From: Pachyseris speciosa
Taxonomy: Eukaryota > Cnidaria > Anthozoa > Scleractinia > Pachyseridae
DNA length: 64,000 bases
NCBI GenBank assembly: GCA_016490735.1
Contig: JAEMWC010001119.1
Coordinates: 192,001 to 256,000 of the forward strand
Direction of reading: 5' to 3'
Under the pieces are notes generated by a model. That model was not told the origin of the DNA and searched no databases. It saw nothing but the letters and a program-made list of their open reading frames with translations. The number at the start of each line of letters is the position of its first letter. Position 1 is the first letter of the stretch. Below are positions 34,851-60,579 of the stretch, in pieces. Both the position numbers and the translations under genes were made by a program.

Positions 34851-35377
34851 CACAGTTTGACTCCTTTGGAAGCCAATAGCTCTCAACAAGTCTTGAAACT
34901 GAGACATCTACTTCTGTCACATCACAGCAAAGGTTATCCTTTATCACTAAGTAATAAAACCATTTACTTTACTGCGCTTTTCAATGAGGAAACTCGGATA
35001 TAAACATTGCATTTTGCCAGTTCTAACTTTACCAGCCTAAAATATCACCGTATATCGAGACCCGCCTATGAAACGAAAATCATGATGTAATTTCATCATC
35101 CACGAAGATTCCTGTCAAATTTTAGCAGAAACGACCCTCGCAATTCAGAAATTTGAAGCTTGAAACTGAAAAACCTACCCCCAAAAATTTGTTTCATGAA
35201 TTTTCCATAGCAAGTGTCCTGCGCGACCTTAATGATGACAGCGTATTGGTATATTGTAGCGTATTGGTCAGCCCTCCCCTCCCTTCCCCTCCGACACCAT
35301 CCACTTGCCAACAGAACCCTTGTAGGTAGGGAATTAACCTACATTTCACTGAGCGGCGCCCAGTCGTTTTGAGCGGC
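34851..35377. other. non-coding stretch, nothing recognised
   Basis: No supported gene, RNA or repeat. Confidence 0.5.
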
Positions 35378-35783
35378 GGCCATCACAGGTAGCCTAAGCT
35401 CCCGATTTGTGTTGACCTTTGTAACATAAACACTGGCGCGCGTCATGAACTGGTAATTTAAGCAGTGCACGACCTTTGCGTAAGGATTTGTATGGGGGAC
35501 ATTTGTTTCGAATTTGAAGGCAAAATTAGGGATGATTTTTCAATAAAAGTCCTCACCTGAACTCCTCTATAGTTCCTTTTGTGTCCTGTCTGGTTTCTAG
35601 GTCGATTTGTGGCGATTTCGTGGAGTTTCTGTTCCAACGGTTTCTCTCCCTAGATATACCTGAGAGAGGACTGAGAGAGAAACCGTTAGAACAAGCTCAA
35701 ATTACCAGTTCGTGACGCGCGCTGCTGTTTATTTTACAAAGGTTAACTGAACACAACCGCGAGCTTGGGCTACCTGTGTGGCC
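35378..35783. mobile_element. ~406-bp MITE-like foldback element
   Basis: Ends GGCCATCACAGGTAGCC and (inverse) GGCCACACAGGTAGCC, with TIR similarity for about 85 bp through the GCGCGCGTCA and AACTGGTAATTT blocks. A second, inner inverted pair (AACGGTTTCTCTC near 35635 and its inverse near 35675) lies at the centre. Confidence 0.75.
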
Positions 35784-36722
35784 ATTAAAAAAATTCCTTT
35801 CGAATAAGTTATGATGGTCTATAAATTAAAGAGGCTTATATGCGTTGTTCGTTCTGAATTAACCAGCTAACTATGTGTTTAAATATCTTCTAACTTACGA
35901 AAAATGCGTTTCTCTAGCTCAACTTAATTATGCAATATCCGTGATAAACATCATGTGCGACAAAAACAGGTGCTGGACTTAAATATTATTCCCTTTATGA
36001 CGATGGAAGGAACATAAAATGAAATTTATCAGTAGACCAACTTCAGAGAAAGAAATTAAATTAAATTTTTTCTTTTCCTTACTTTAATTTTCGTGAACAC
36101 ATGATATGGCGTTATGGTAATTGCTTAAAAACGTTAATTCTAAATGACCGCTATATTTGCAAACTTAGAGTTTCATTTGTGAATATTCCAATTACGAGAA
36201 CTATGAATCCTAAAAATGGTGATTGTGTTGGTAGAATTTCGTCCTTGTTAGCGAGCAAGTCTCAAATATTCCGTGTGTCAAGAAGAAAATTAAGCGAATA
36301 TAGGAGAGTACGCCAACGGCAAATGGGCATTGAACAAATAATAATTATCTACTTTTTGGTGATTAATACCAAAATAATTATTCAAGGTACTAACCAATAG
36401 AAGTATCTGGGTTTTCACTATTGTTTATTTAGTTGTAACAGCTAAGCAAACAGCCGAGAGATATCTCGGAGGCGTTAATAATCCGGTTTGCTCACCTGTG
36501 CTCAAAACAAAACATTGCGTATGTTTTCGGGCTCATTTTTCAGGTCGATAATTAAGGTAATGAATTTTAATGACTAAGTCGTCAGATAATTCATGGATAA
36601 CTAGGGAAAGGACAGTTTACACAGGGCTGGGGCTTCACGAGTTTAGTAAAGTGAGACGCGTAAACTACCTTATACGTTACTGTCCCTTTTGTAAAGGCTT
36701 TGAGCACTGCTTACAATTTACG
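35784..36722. other. upstream region of the discoidin/EGF gene
   Basis: No gene recognised. It probably contains the promoter and any 5' UTR of the gene starting at 36723; no TATA box can be chosen with confidence. Confidence 0.4.
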
Positions 36723-51908
<15,186 letters not shown>

Positions 51909-53744
51909 GTAAGGAGTAAGCTTTGTTTACCTTTGTTTAACTTTAATGTGGATCGCCAATGCAATGGATTGAAATTAATCTAGGATTACAAATAGTGCTT
52001 TCGACCAATCGGAATTTCATAATTTTGTTGTGTGTTCCATATATTTCAATAACTGCTGTACGTAATGGGGGATACTTAACCCTTTGTCCTCCGGCGACTT
52101 GGTTTTGCAATTTCCGGAGGGTAGGGGGTCAAATCGGCGTGGCTATTCCATATATTGGGTTACCACGGAGAATTTTCTGGTCCACAACACCAAAGGCCTT
52201 TCCTTTATTGTCACACTCGTCACGCTAGCTGTCGTTTATTTCTAAGCGATCACTGCAGCTACAATTCGTTACGTATTTGATTTTATAAGTGTGTTTTTGA
52301 AGCCATTTTCCACCTCAGAAGCCCCCTGCGTGGCATCATAAAGCTGGGTTGATGGGTAGAGGCAATTCTGTGAAAGAAAACAGAGGTAAGAAGCAATTTC
52401 ACACGAGGTGGGACGCTCAAAGTATTCGAGCGAGTGATGGCAATTCACGGAGTGAAGTTGTGTCTTTAGCCCTTTTGTGAGTGGATTCCGGGACCTGGCA
52501 TGGCAATTTTGACGAGTTTCGACTTGCAAATAATGCAATCGGTGCAATATTTGTCAGCAGGACCGGACGACTCGACACGGCTCTAAAAAATGTCTGAAAT
52601 GGGAATTGGCGGACTCTCATTCGCTCCTTATCCAAGAAAGTCCCAGAATTCCTTTGGGTCACAAACGCGAACATGACACCAGTGAGAGCAAGAGAAATCA
52701 AATAGCGTTATCGGGGTCTCGCTAAAGAAGTGAGCAGGAAAATGTGGAACAGATTGCAAGAAGTGGAGTCGAAGTTTGCTGCCAATGTAAACTTTTAACC
52801 TCAATAGCAATTTTTGTTTTCAAAACTTCAAGACAAAGTTGCGTGAATTTTGCTGCTGTCCGAGGGCGATTTTGGTTTCGCAAGAGAATAAACAGTCATA
52901 TTAAATGAAAATTGGGAGTTTAGGTCAGTTTCCAGGGTGATGAAGTCTAAAAAATGACCTTTTGGCAACGGCAGTGGTCCATTTCAACCGAAGTCCGGGA
53001 TTTGGGAAAGTTGCATGTTTTCAATGCCATCGTTCGCATACGGCCGGTATTTGGTAAGCCGGAAGACAAAGAGTTAAGTAAATAAAGCCCTCAATCGGCG
53101 GCTGGTATCGGAGAATAATTTCCACGGCTGACAGATTGTCCGAAAAATGAACAGTGGCAGGATTTTTCTTAGGAGGGGGTGCATCTTTCCTTTTACTTTT
53201 TTCCTCTTAGGAAGGGATGCATCCCCCCTCCCCCCCCTCTCTTCTTTTTAGATTAGAAAGCCGTAGCTCATCTCAGGGTGTGTGAGTACCTTCTGCCACC
53301 TCCTAGGTCCGCCCCTGAGTCGGCCGAGAAGCCAAGCTTCGAGGTCGACTGTGAAATTTTGAGGACAATCCATCAGTCAACTAAAAACATTATCTTACGA
53401 TATACCAGCAACCCAGAAAGGGATTTATTTGTTTTATAACCTCCAATTAATCTTCATATCGCGTAACACAGTTGAAATTTGAAAATGTTAAAAAAAGTGA
53501 TCTAACGACGATTGCGGATAGCGTAAATTATTGCATTTTTTGGTTGAGTTTACTTTATTTAAGCTGTTATTGATTTAAAGAAATTTTAAAAGAAAGGCTT
53601 TGTGTTGTCTTTTTTCACGACCGAAATATCGGAAGACTAATATCGACGCGGACGGGGTATGTTGTCTGATACCTGCCATCCGATTTGCACCACGTGATCC
53701 AAAATACCCAATAAAATCGCGCAAAATTTAATCGGTGGGTTATT
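51909..53744. other. non-coding stretch after the last visible host exon
   Basis: No further EGF-like or other exon is recognised. Probably intron of the host gene. Short open frames near 52269-52810 on - have no domain. Confidence 0.45.
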
Positions 53745-53905
53745 TAACAAATTTTTTCTACGAGGACGAGCTGAATATCAAGTGATAAATAGCCAACGAG
53801 GCGCGTAGCGTCGAGTTGATTATAATCATTTCATATCCAGCAAGCCTGAGTTGAGTAATTGTTTTATTAAAACTCTGCAACGTATAATATTGAGAATCTG
53901 AACAA
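53745..53905. repeat. dispersed foldback repeat, copy 2
   Basis: Same order of blocks as 42735-42900: TCTACGAGG, GTGATAAATA, CCAACGAGGCGCGTA, ATATCCAGCAAG, AATTGTTTTATTAAAA, then TGAGAATCTGAAC. Followed by a (CAA)n run at 53905-53927. Confidence 0.8.
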
Positions 53906-53984
53906 CAACAACAACAACAACAACAAACGAGAAAAAACAAAAAAGGAACCCAGAGGGAAAAAAAGGAAACATTTGGTTTTCACA

Positions 53985-54728
53985 TGATAGGGATTCAACG
54001 ACCTTAATTTTGTCAGGGTTGGGACTAATACCATCGGGCGAGACCACGTGACCAAGATACTTTACACGCTGCTTGACAAAACTGCACTTTTTAGGGTTCA
54101 ACTTCACATTAGCATCGCGGAATCTCCTAAAGACTTCTTCTAAATGAACCAAATGCTCCTCTATAGACTTGGAAAATATAATGATGTCAATATAAATAAG
54201 AGCAAAAAGGTATTCCAACCCCCTTAAAATGAGACCCATAAGCCTCTGAAAACTTGTCCCTGAATTATTGGGACCAAAAGGCATTGTCAAAAACTCGTAA
54301 AGTCCGTTATGAGTCACAAAAGCAGTCTTTTCGCGAGAATCTGGGTGCATTTGTATCTGCCAGTAGCCACTTTTACAATCCAAAGTAGAATAAACATTGG
54401 TACCAGCTAAAAATCTAGGGCATCGGAAAACTAAGTTTTGGTAATCCGGTTAATAGCTCTAAAATCAACACAGAACCTAAAATCACCGGTTTTCTTCTTA
54501 ACTAAAACAACAGGGGCACTCCAAGGCGACCCGGACTCTTGGCTTATCTCTTTCTCAAGCATGTCGTTAACCTGACGGTCGATTTCCTTTTTACCCTCTG
54601 GGGAGGTACGATAGGGCCTCTCTTTAATAGAGACGGCGTCGGCTGTGTCAATAACGTGCTGTACATGCGAAGTTCTACCGAATTGATCTCCTGGATAAGC
54701 AAACACATCTCGGTATTTCTTAAACAAA
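53985..54728 (-). pseudogene. Ty3/gypsy reverse transcriptase fragment interrupted by the Polinton
   Basis: Read on - from 54728: KKYRDVFAYPGDQFG, then WSAPVVLVKKKTGDFRFCVD and FRAINRITKT, a frame break near 54400, DCKSGYWQIQMHPDSREKTA with the first catalytic Asp, then a box reading YIDIIIFS where YxDD is expected, so one active-site Asp is lost. NPKKCSFVKQRVKYLGHVVS and PDKIKVVESL follow before the similarity stops near 53985. Protease and gag are absent. The 5' edge coincides with the first base of the Polinton-like end, so an insertion there cut it off. Confidence 0.85.
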
Positions 54729-54782
54729 AGTAGTATAGTAGTTGGGGGTATGTTTTCAAACCAACCCAACTACTATACTACT
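54729..54782. repeat. 18-bp perfect inverted repeat at the element tip
   Basis: AGTAGTATAGTAGTTGGG (54729-54746) and its exact inverse (54765-54782) flank an 18-base loop. It forms the outermost 54 bp of the Polinton-like element as placed here. Confidence 0.85.
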
Positions 54783-54792
54783 CTTCATCGGA

Positions 54793-55000
54793 TGGTACAA
54801 TCTGGTGATCTCGTATTTTTGTAATCTATATGTTTGGTAAAATTTAGTGATTCCAACTTTTGATCTCGTATTTTGGTACAATTTGATGATTCCACATTTT
54901 GATCTCGTATTTTGATACAATCTATGGTACAATTTGATGATTACAATCTGGTGATATCATATCTTCAAAATTTATGGTACAATTTTGGTTCTATATCTTT
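54793..55000. repeat. subterminal tandem repeats
   Basis: Four to five ragged units of about 40 bp, each starting TGGTACAAT or TGGTAAAAT and containing GATGATTCC and TTGATCTCGTATTT. It lies between the element tip and the polymerase gene. Confidence 0.8.
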
Positions 55001-55041
55001 AAAACAAATGAATGACGATATATTGAAAAATTATATAAATA

Positions 55042-56973
55042 TTAGTTGTTAATATAATAGTGTCCATATGCATAGCTAGTAACACCATCATTGTGAATAT
55101 ACCGCTTGTCATCGAAGCAAGATAATGACACTTTATTAAGCTCATAGCTTCCAAGTTGATGGTTATTGCTTCGAATTGTTTTCATCTTATGATACATTTG
55201 TTTATTATTTAATAGAACATCTTTATAGTTTTCATGTTGAATTTTCTTTTTGATTATGTTCTTTTTGATTCCTTTGGCTGTTTTTCCTAATTTTTGGTTG
55301 TCTTTTATATAGCTATACATTTTTGATCTTAGACCGATAAATTCACAAATTGGAACTCCTGCAGCTTCATCTTTGAATTTTCCGATTACTTTTTTATTTG
55401 TCTTATCGAAATATGGAGAGTGTTCTGGGTAGTCACTGTTGTCGAATTTATTTTGATCTTTCCAGAAATCCCTATAAACATCTTCTGTTTCGATTTCATA
55501 GGTTAAAGAGTCTGTATCAGTGAATAGCAACTTAGCCTTATTACCATACTTCTGTTTGATGTAGTTATAATGAAAATCATACATTAGTGTCTTAGATCTG
55601 AGATCTAGAATGCACATACCCACATATGCCGGCCTGTTTAAGGTTAGTGTTTCTTTGATCTTATGCACAGCTACCAGATTCTCATTGAAGATCTTACTGC
55701 TAACATAAGTTGGTTTACTGGCTAATTTCAATAGTTTCTTTTCATCAGTTACCAATCTGACATCTACTCTCTTTCTGAGATTCTCCATTGTTTTACCAAA
55801 TACACTGTTATTCATCAACTTGAAAAAGTCTTTTTCAAAAGCGTTTTTGGCATTAGTTCTTTTCTGTGTATTGAAATCAATATACTGCTTAAGCCAAGGG
55901 GTTTGATTGAATTCTAACACTCGATGAACTTTAGTTATTTTCAAGCCGAGATCTGTATATAATTGAAGGTTCCTGTAGTGTAGTACATACCTTTCTTTGT
56001 TGTTTAGTGTTGGTATCAGTTTATGTACCAAACCAGTTGATATATTGTATTTCTCAGCAATGCTTTTGCAATAATCTGATAGCATGTCTTCAGTTACTTT
56101 AACCTTTTCTGGTCCAAGTGGGTAATCATTATGAAGATTGTGTAACTCTTTTGAGTATTCCAGGTCAACTTCAAGAATCAAACGCTTTGCACTATCTTCT
56201 TTATACTTGGCTAGATTCAACTTATTGATCTGCTTTTCAGTCATCCATCTGAATCCACCTGTTGGAAGGTATTGACTCATTGCCCAACCATACAGATTGT
56301 TTGCATCAAGATACATGATATACTTTGAGGGCGCCTTCTCATTGTATTCTTTCATGTATTTATTGTTTGCTTTACCATAACGATTGGCTATATAGCTAAT
56401 ACCACCACGCAGACCCTTTTCAATGAACTGGAACATATCTATATCAGTCATCAATTCTAGTTTTATGTTAGTCATTTTCAACATAGCATCCCAAGATAGC
56501 CCAGGGCTAGTGAAATAATGACACGGGTCCAGTTTGTAGTATTCAAGGCATGTTTTCCTGAAGTTTTCAAATACATCAGCCAACAGAAGGATGTCTGATT
56601 TAAGATACAGATCATGATACTCACCCATATTTTTGAGAGAGAATGTATTCCACACATTCTGGGCATGCGTATAGTCTTCATCACTTATATGTTCATCATT
56701 TAATACACTGTAAAATTCTTCTTTTGATGGCAGCTTTTTATTGAATTTATCAAAACTATCCATATAATCATAAGGGTAGACCCCCTTTTGTGCCATCAAC
56801 TCAATATCATTACCCTTGAACTTTTGAGATGTGTACTTTAATGATTCTCTTGGTAGATTACTCACAAGTTGTTCCAAACTAGAGCTCATGAACTGCAAAC
56901 TATCAATAAAGGTCAAGTGATTACCTAATGTGAATTCATTGATAGCATCTGCAGCCTCTGTTATTATAACCAG
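55042..56973 (-). CDS. pPolB polymerase domain, open piece
   Basis: About 640 open codons following the TAA at 56974-56976 and in the same frame as the preceding exonuclease piece. No ATG opens it cleanly; the first part (LVIITEAADAINE) has no similarity I recognise and lies at the deletion joint, and conserved sequence starts at FTLGNHLTFIDSLQF. All three palm motifs are intact. It ends in a stop at 55042-55044, about 260 bp from the element tip. Confidence 0.85.
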   Translation of the reverse strand: MVIITEAADAINEFTLGNHLTFIDSLQFMSSSLEQLVSNLPRESLKYTSQKFKGNDIELMAQKGVYPYDYMDSFDKFNKKLPSKEEFYSVLNDEHISDEDYTHAQNVWNTFSLKNMGEYHDLYLKSDILLLADVFENFRKTCLEYYKLDPCHYFTSPGLSWDAMLKMTNIKLELMTDIDMFQFIEKGLRGGISYIANRYGKANNKYMKEYNEKAPSKYIMYLDANNLYGWAMSQYLPTGGFRWMTEKQINKLNLAKYKEDSAKRLILEVDLEYSKELHNLHNDYPLGPEKVKVTEDMLSDYCKSIAEKYNISTGLVHKLIPTLNNKERYVLHYRNLQLYTDLGLKITKVHRVLEFNQTPWLKQYIDFNTQKRTNAKNAFEKDFFKLMNNSVFGKTMENLRKRVDVRLVTDEKKLLKLASKPTYVSSKIFNENLVAVHKIKETLTLNRPAYVGMCILDLRSKTLMYDFHYNYIKQKYGNKAKLLFTDTDSLTYEIETEDVYRDFWKDQNKFDNSDYPEHSPYFDKTNKKVIGKFKDEAAGVPICEFIGLRSKMYSYIKDNQKLGKTAKGIKKNIIKKKIQHENYKDVLLNNKQMYHKMKTIRSNNHQLGSYELNKVSLSCFDDKRYIHNDGVTSYAYGHYYINN

Positions 56974-58027
56974 TTAATTATGGCAGGTATGGTCTCGGAC
57001 TCTAATATCTTTATCAATGTATTTTTTATTGCAAATGTGGCATTCTTTGGCTTTTAGGAATTCCTCATCATCATCTTTTGTCATTTTTAATGGTTTGTTG
57101 AATTCCTTTTTCATAATTTGTTTGCAATATTTGACTTCTTCTAACATTTTTTCCATGAATTTGTACACAGCTTTCTCACCTCTGTATATTGTCACAGGTT
57201 TGCTGTATTTATCATCATAACAACAAACAATCTTATAGCCATATCCACAGTCTGTGTGCTTCTGGTATGCTTCAGTATATGATACATCATTATTTGGTTG
57301 ACAACCTGATATCTTTTCTGTTATAGCCTCAAAGTCAGCATATATTACAAAAGGCACTGGCAGTTGTTTATGGAAGTTGTTGAATTTTAGTGTGTTGTTA
57401 TTTTTGTCTGGCATTTTTATTGCTTGTGTGCCATTGACTTGTATAAAGTTTTCTTTGTGATTAGTTAATACTCTTTCAGAGCTGAAGCATTGAAGACAAT
57501 GCATGCAGAAATGTTTTCTTTCTTTGTGTTTTGTTTGATTGTACATTAAATTGTTGAAATCTCTGATGAGTACATAGTGCTTTTTTCATTTTCAGCTATC
57601 AGAAGCAGATTCATACAGTTTGCATATTTTTCTTTTGAGACATAAATTGGATATGGTTTTTTGTCCTCATAACCGAAAACATTGATATTGATCTCATTTT
57701 GTTTTTCAATCTTGTTATATTGTTTTGTTGTTATTGGGAATTCAATCCCCGAATAATCCAATTTTTCAATAAATTGTTTGTCAACTTTTTTGATTCTTTG
57801 TGGGTTTTTGTCTTGTGGATTCAAATGTCTGATATGACACCATCTGAAGCATTCATTATCCTCATTTTTCATATTAATCAAACCCTTTGCACTGTTTCTG
57901 AGTTCTTGTGGTAGTTTAATATATGAGGAACCTTTCATTGGTTCGTATTTTACTATATTGAGATAATGATTGTCAACAGATTCAATGGTCCAACCAGAAC
58001 CTTCAGATACCCATTTAGCTATTTTAT

Positions 58028-58579
58028 TCAATATTGCTGTTTTGATAATTCTGATGATTCAGCAATTTCTAGATCATTTATAATTGTTTGAGCTGGACTG
58101 TTGAAATATGCAGTCTTATACTCTGTTTTTCCATCTGATATTTTTTCTAATGTCAATTTGAGTGTTTCGACAAATTTCAGACCTTTCATTTCGTTGAATA
58201 ATTTTTTGATATGTATTTCGATTGCTTTTCTTGTATCATATAGTTGCGCTAGTGGGTCTTTGTCATTTTTCACACTAACTTCAAAAGACTTTGTGTAGCC
58301 TTTCAGAGCTTTGTCAACTTGCTCTATCTTGGTCCTTGGTACTGGGACTGGTTTTTTGGTTCTTGGTGCTGGAACAGGTGGGAGAATTATTTTTTTCTCA
58401 TAATCTTGAACCATCTGTTTTACTCTAGTTCGAGGTGCTGGTACCGGTTTCACAGTCCTTGGCTTCGGCACTGGTTTGGTATCATCTACAACAATGATTT
58501 TAGGCTTCTTATTCTGTTGCTTTAATAGCAATTCGATGAGCTGAGATTTGCTTAGTTTTTCGAGAATTCTTTTATCCAT
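58028..58579 (-). CDS. N-terminal extension of pPolB with PxxxPR motifs
   Basis: ATG at 58579, 183 codons. It begins MDKRILEKLSKSQLIELLLK (SAP-like helix pattern), followed by four copies of PVPxPRT (residues about 36-92), then a basic/acidic region ending ELSKQQY before the frame break into the next polymerase piece. PxxxPR is a known ligand type for CIN85/CD2AP-family SH3 domains, so host binding is possible but only inferred. It probably formed one polypeptide with the polymerase; a separate protein is the alternative. Confidence 0.7.
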   Translation of the reverse strand: MDKRILEKLSKSQLIELLLKQQNKKPKIIVVDDTKPVPKPRTVKPVPAPRTRVKQMVQDYEKKIILPPVPAPRTKKPVPVPRTKIEQVDKALKGYTKSFEVSVKNDKDPLAQLYDTRKAIEIHIKKLFNEMKGLKFVETLKLTLEKISDGKTEYKTAYFNSPAQTIINDLEIAESSELSKQQY

Positions 58580-58676
58580 ATAATAGTATAATATAATATT
58601 TTATTTTTAAATAGGTTTTAAATAATTGCACACAAAAATTACTTAAATAATTATTATTATATAAAACTATATATAT
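58580..58676. promoter_or_regulatory. divergent promoter region between pPolB and HNH genes
   Basis: 97 bp of A/T-rich sequence separates two start codons facing away from each other. TATATAAAA lies about 15 bases before the HNH ATG, and a TATTATATTATAC stretch lies directly before the polymerase ATG. Confidence 0.5.
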
Positions 58677-59156
58677 ATGAGTAAGATTGAAATAAAGAAA
58701 TGCGTTTATTATATTAACCCAATTTACGACTTATATGCTTCTGATGAAGATGGAAATTTTATAAGTATTGTCAAAAAAGTACCAATGAAAGTAGTCAAAA
58801 ATAAATCTGGTTATTTATTATGTGGTGTGAGGATATATGGCCAAGTGGGTCAAAAAATGTATTATGTCCATCGATTTGTTTGGGAATGTCACAACGGTCT
58901 CATACCAGAAGGAAAAGTGATTGATCACATCAATAATAACAAGGAAGATAATCGCTTATGTAATTTACAGCTTGTTACAAAGAAACAGAATTGCAAGAAA
59001 TCATCAAGAAAACGTCCAAAAATGTCTGAAGAAGAAAAGAAGATAAGCCATACACAAGCTATGATGAAATGGATAAATAAAGAATACAAATGTCAAAGAT
59101 GTGACAAATTGATGAAAAATAGTAATAGACAATATCACAACAATAAATGTAAATAG
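58677..59156 (+). CDS. HNH endonuclease
   Basis: Intact 159-codon frame on +, opposite to every other gene of the element. Residues 64-105 hold an HNH_3-type core: VHRFVWECHNGLIPEGK, then VIDHINNNKEDNRLCNLQL with His84 and the Asn residues of the beta-beta-alpha metal fold, and His65. A C-terminal C2HC finger (C139, C142, H154, C158) could bind DNA. Such enzymes nick or cut specific DNA; free-standing ones often act as homing endonucleases. It lies between polymerase and the small conserved ORF, with 94 bp before the latter's stop. No inactivating change is visible, unlike its neighbours. Role in the element is unknown. Confidence 0.85.
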   Translation: MSKIEIKKCVYYINPIYDLYASDEDGNFISIVKKVPMKVVKNKSGYLLCGVRIYGQVGQKMYYVHRFVWECHNGLIPEGKVIDHINNNKEDNRLCNLQLVTKKQNCKKSSRKRPKMSEEEKKISHTQAMMKWINKEYKCQRCDKLMKNSNRQYHNNKCK

Positions 59157-59250
59157 CCAGAAACAATCATATTTTTGGCTACATAATAGCAAATAAACAG
59201 TATATACTGTATCGTTTGATATAATATATGTTAGATAATATTTAACTAGT

Positions 59251-59601
59251 TCACCATAGAAGGTGATAACTCCAGAAGTTTGCAGAATTTTTATCTTTAT
59301 ACGTTAGTTTACCTTGTTTATCTTTTATCTTGGAAGCTCTTTTTCGGTATTGTGTACGTCTTTCCAAGTCTTGATGTGTCAAAAAATCATCATATCTCAC
59401 ATCCCCAAAATGGATTTTATTACCATTTTTCAGGGTAACCATGTATTTTTTGTTCTTACGATCTGAATAATCAAGGTCTTTTGCTCCATATTTATCTCGA
59501 GCTCTCATTCTTAATGAATCAAAATCATCACCAGTCACTATCATATAATATATTACTGGATTATTGTAAGTTCTTGAACGGTATCCAACTGTTAAAGTCA
59601 T
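59251..59601 (-). CDS. small conserved protein of unknown function (DUF5754-like)
   Basis: 116 codons from the ATG at 59601, overlapping the end of the integrase frame by 41 bases. Motifs: VIYYMIVTGDDFDSLRMRA, KIHFGDVRYDDFLTHQDLER, YRKRASKIKDKQGKLTYKDK and a terminal FWSYHLLW. The FG..Y.D...H.D..R..Y..R pattern resembles DUF5754 proteins of large DNA viruses and virophage/Polinton-like elements; this is from memory of the family and should be searched. Basic and soluble, with no membrane segment. The frame is intact. Confidence 0.6.
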   Translation of the reverse strand: MTLTVGYRSRTYNNPVIYYMIVTGDDFDSLRMRARDKYGAKDLDYSDRKNKKYMVTLKNGNKIHFGDVRYDDFLTHQDLERRTQYRKRASKIKDKQGKLTYKDKNSANFWSYHLLW

Positions 59602-60579
59602 CACTATATCCCTTCCACCTCACCAAAGCTTGTTTCTTCTTGTAATCTCTCCGAATGACTTTATCAATTCTAAATACCTCTTGTTTAGCCTTTAACAACT
59701 CAGGTTCATAAAAACTCCCTGGAATATCTTCACCTCTGAGATCTTTTAGTTTGTATGTTATTGGATTAGTGTATTGGATCTTATCAACTGTGAACACTTC
59801 TTCTGTCCAATTTGGTGTATAGCCCTTGTCGAACACATTCCGTTTATACTTAGATATTCGTACCTTGTCACCAACCTTGAATTTTGGTTTAGCTGATAAT
59901 GGCTCCATATCACCATATAGATTAAAGTAAACAGTTCCTTCATTCCTCTTTTTACTAGCTTCTGTAGGTGTCATCTTTATGCTTGAATGTTTTGTGTTGT
60001 TGTACTGTTTTACTAGTTTTGGGAGCATATCGAGATAGATTGTATTACCTTGAACTGTGAACTGTTTCCACATTTTGGATTTAATTGTCCTATTCATCTT
60101 TCAACTACTGATGACTTCTCTTCATTCTCAGTTGAGTACATATGTATTCCATTTTTTTCTAATAGGTCTTTCACATGTTTGTTATAGAACTCTTTACCCT
60201 TATCAACCCATAAATACTGTTGTCTTCTACCTTCCTTGAATATTGATTTAAATGCTATTGTAACACTTTCACCTTTCTTATCCTTCAATGGGACAATCCA
60301 ACCATATTTGCTGAAGACATCAATAACCATAAGAAGATATCGATAACCTTTATTCCATTTACTAAACTGTTGCATTTCAACTAGATCACTTGCCCATATT
60401 TCATCAATATGATTTGTGATTACACGCCGCCGAGTGAAATTGCGTTTTATGGGTGCATGTAACTCATCTGCTAATTTTTCTTGCCAGTTTTCTTCACTCG
60501 ACGGCTTTTTCCGTTTTTTGGAACTCCGAGACCTAGTTTCTGTTTTGTGTTTATTAAGAATCTCGCTGTTTGTCCCCAT
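59561..60579 (-). pseudogene. retroviral-type integrase with chromodomain, one frameshift
   Basis: The first piece (60579-60094) has a basic start, then EIWASDLVEM (Asp65), YRYLLMVIDVFSKYGWIVPL, YLWVDKGKEFYNKHV (Asp126) and ENEEKSSVVER (Glu160), the catalytic DDE triad. One missing base near 60096 shifts the frame; the rest (60097-59561) carries NTKHSSIKMTPTEAS, an SH3-like stretch with FKVGDKVRISKYKR, and a chromodomain ending (LVRWKGYSDDFNSWIPF). The enzyme inserts the element and makes the target duplication. Its start overlaps the end of the PLA2-like frame by about 109 bases. Chromodomains can direct insertion to marked chromatin (family knowledge). Confidence 0.9.

Larger units (their letters stand above)
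55042..58579 (-). pseudogene. protein-primed type B DNA polymerase (pPolB), broken
   Basis: Read leftward in four pieces. 58579-58028: N-terminal extension. 58031-57546: region with RWCHIRHLNPQDKNPQRIKK. 57546-56974: CMHCLQCF finger and exonuclease motif I (VIYADFEAI). 56973-55042: polymerase part with the motif III region YLKSDILLLADVFENF, palm motif A YLDANNLYGWAMSQ, motif B KLMNNSVFGKTMEN and motif C FTDTDSLTYEI. Breaks: a frame change near 58030, another in an A-run near 57575, and a TAA at 56974 followed by a jump that leaves out the expected exonuclease II region. The catalytic Asp residues of motifs A and C are present. In an intact element the enzyme copies the DNA from a protein primer. 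Frames stated are as seen; no repaired reading is offered. Confidence 0.9.

Noticed and set aside
57560..57590. Programmed frameshift in pPolB at an A-run
   Set aside because: The frame phasing does not fit a canonical slippery heptamer, and further breaks in the same gene make simple decay more likely.
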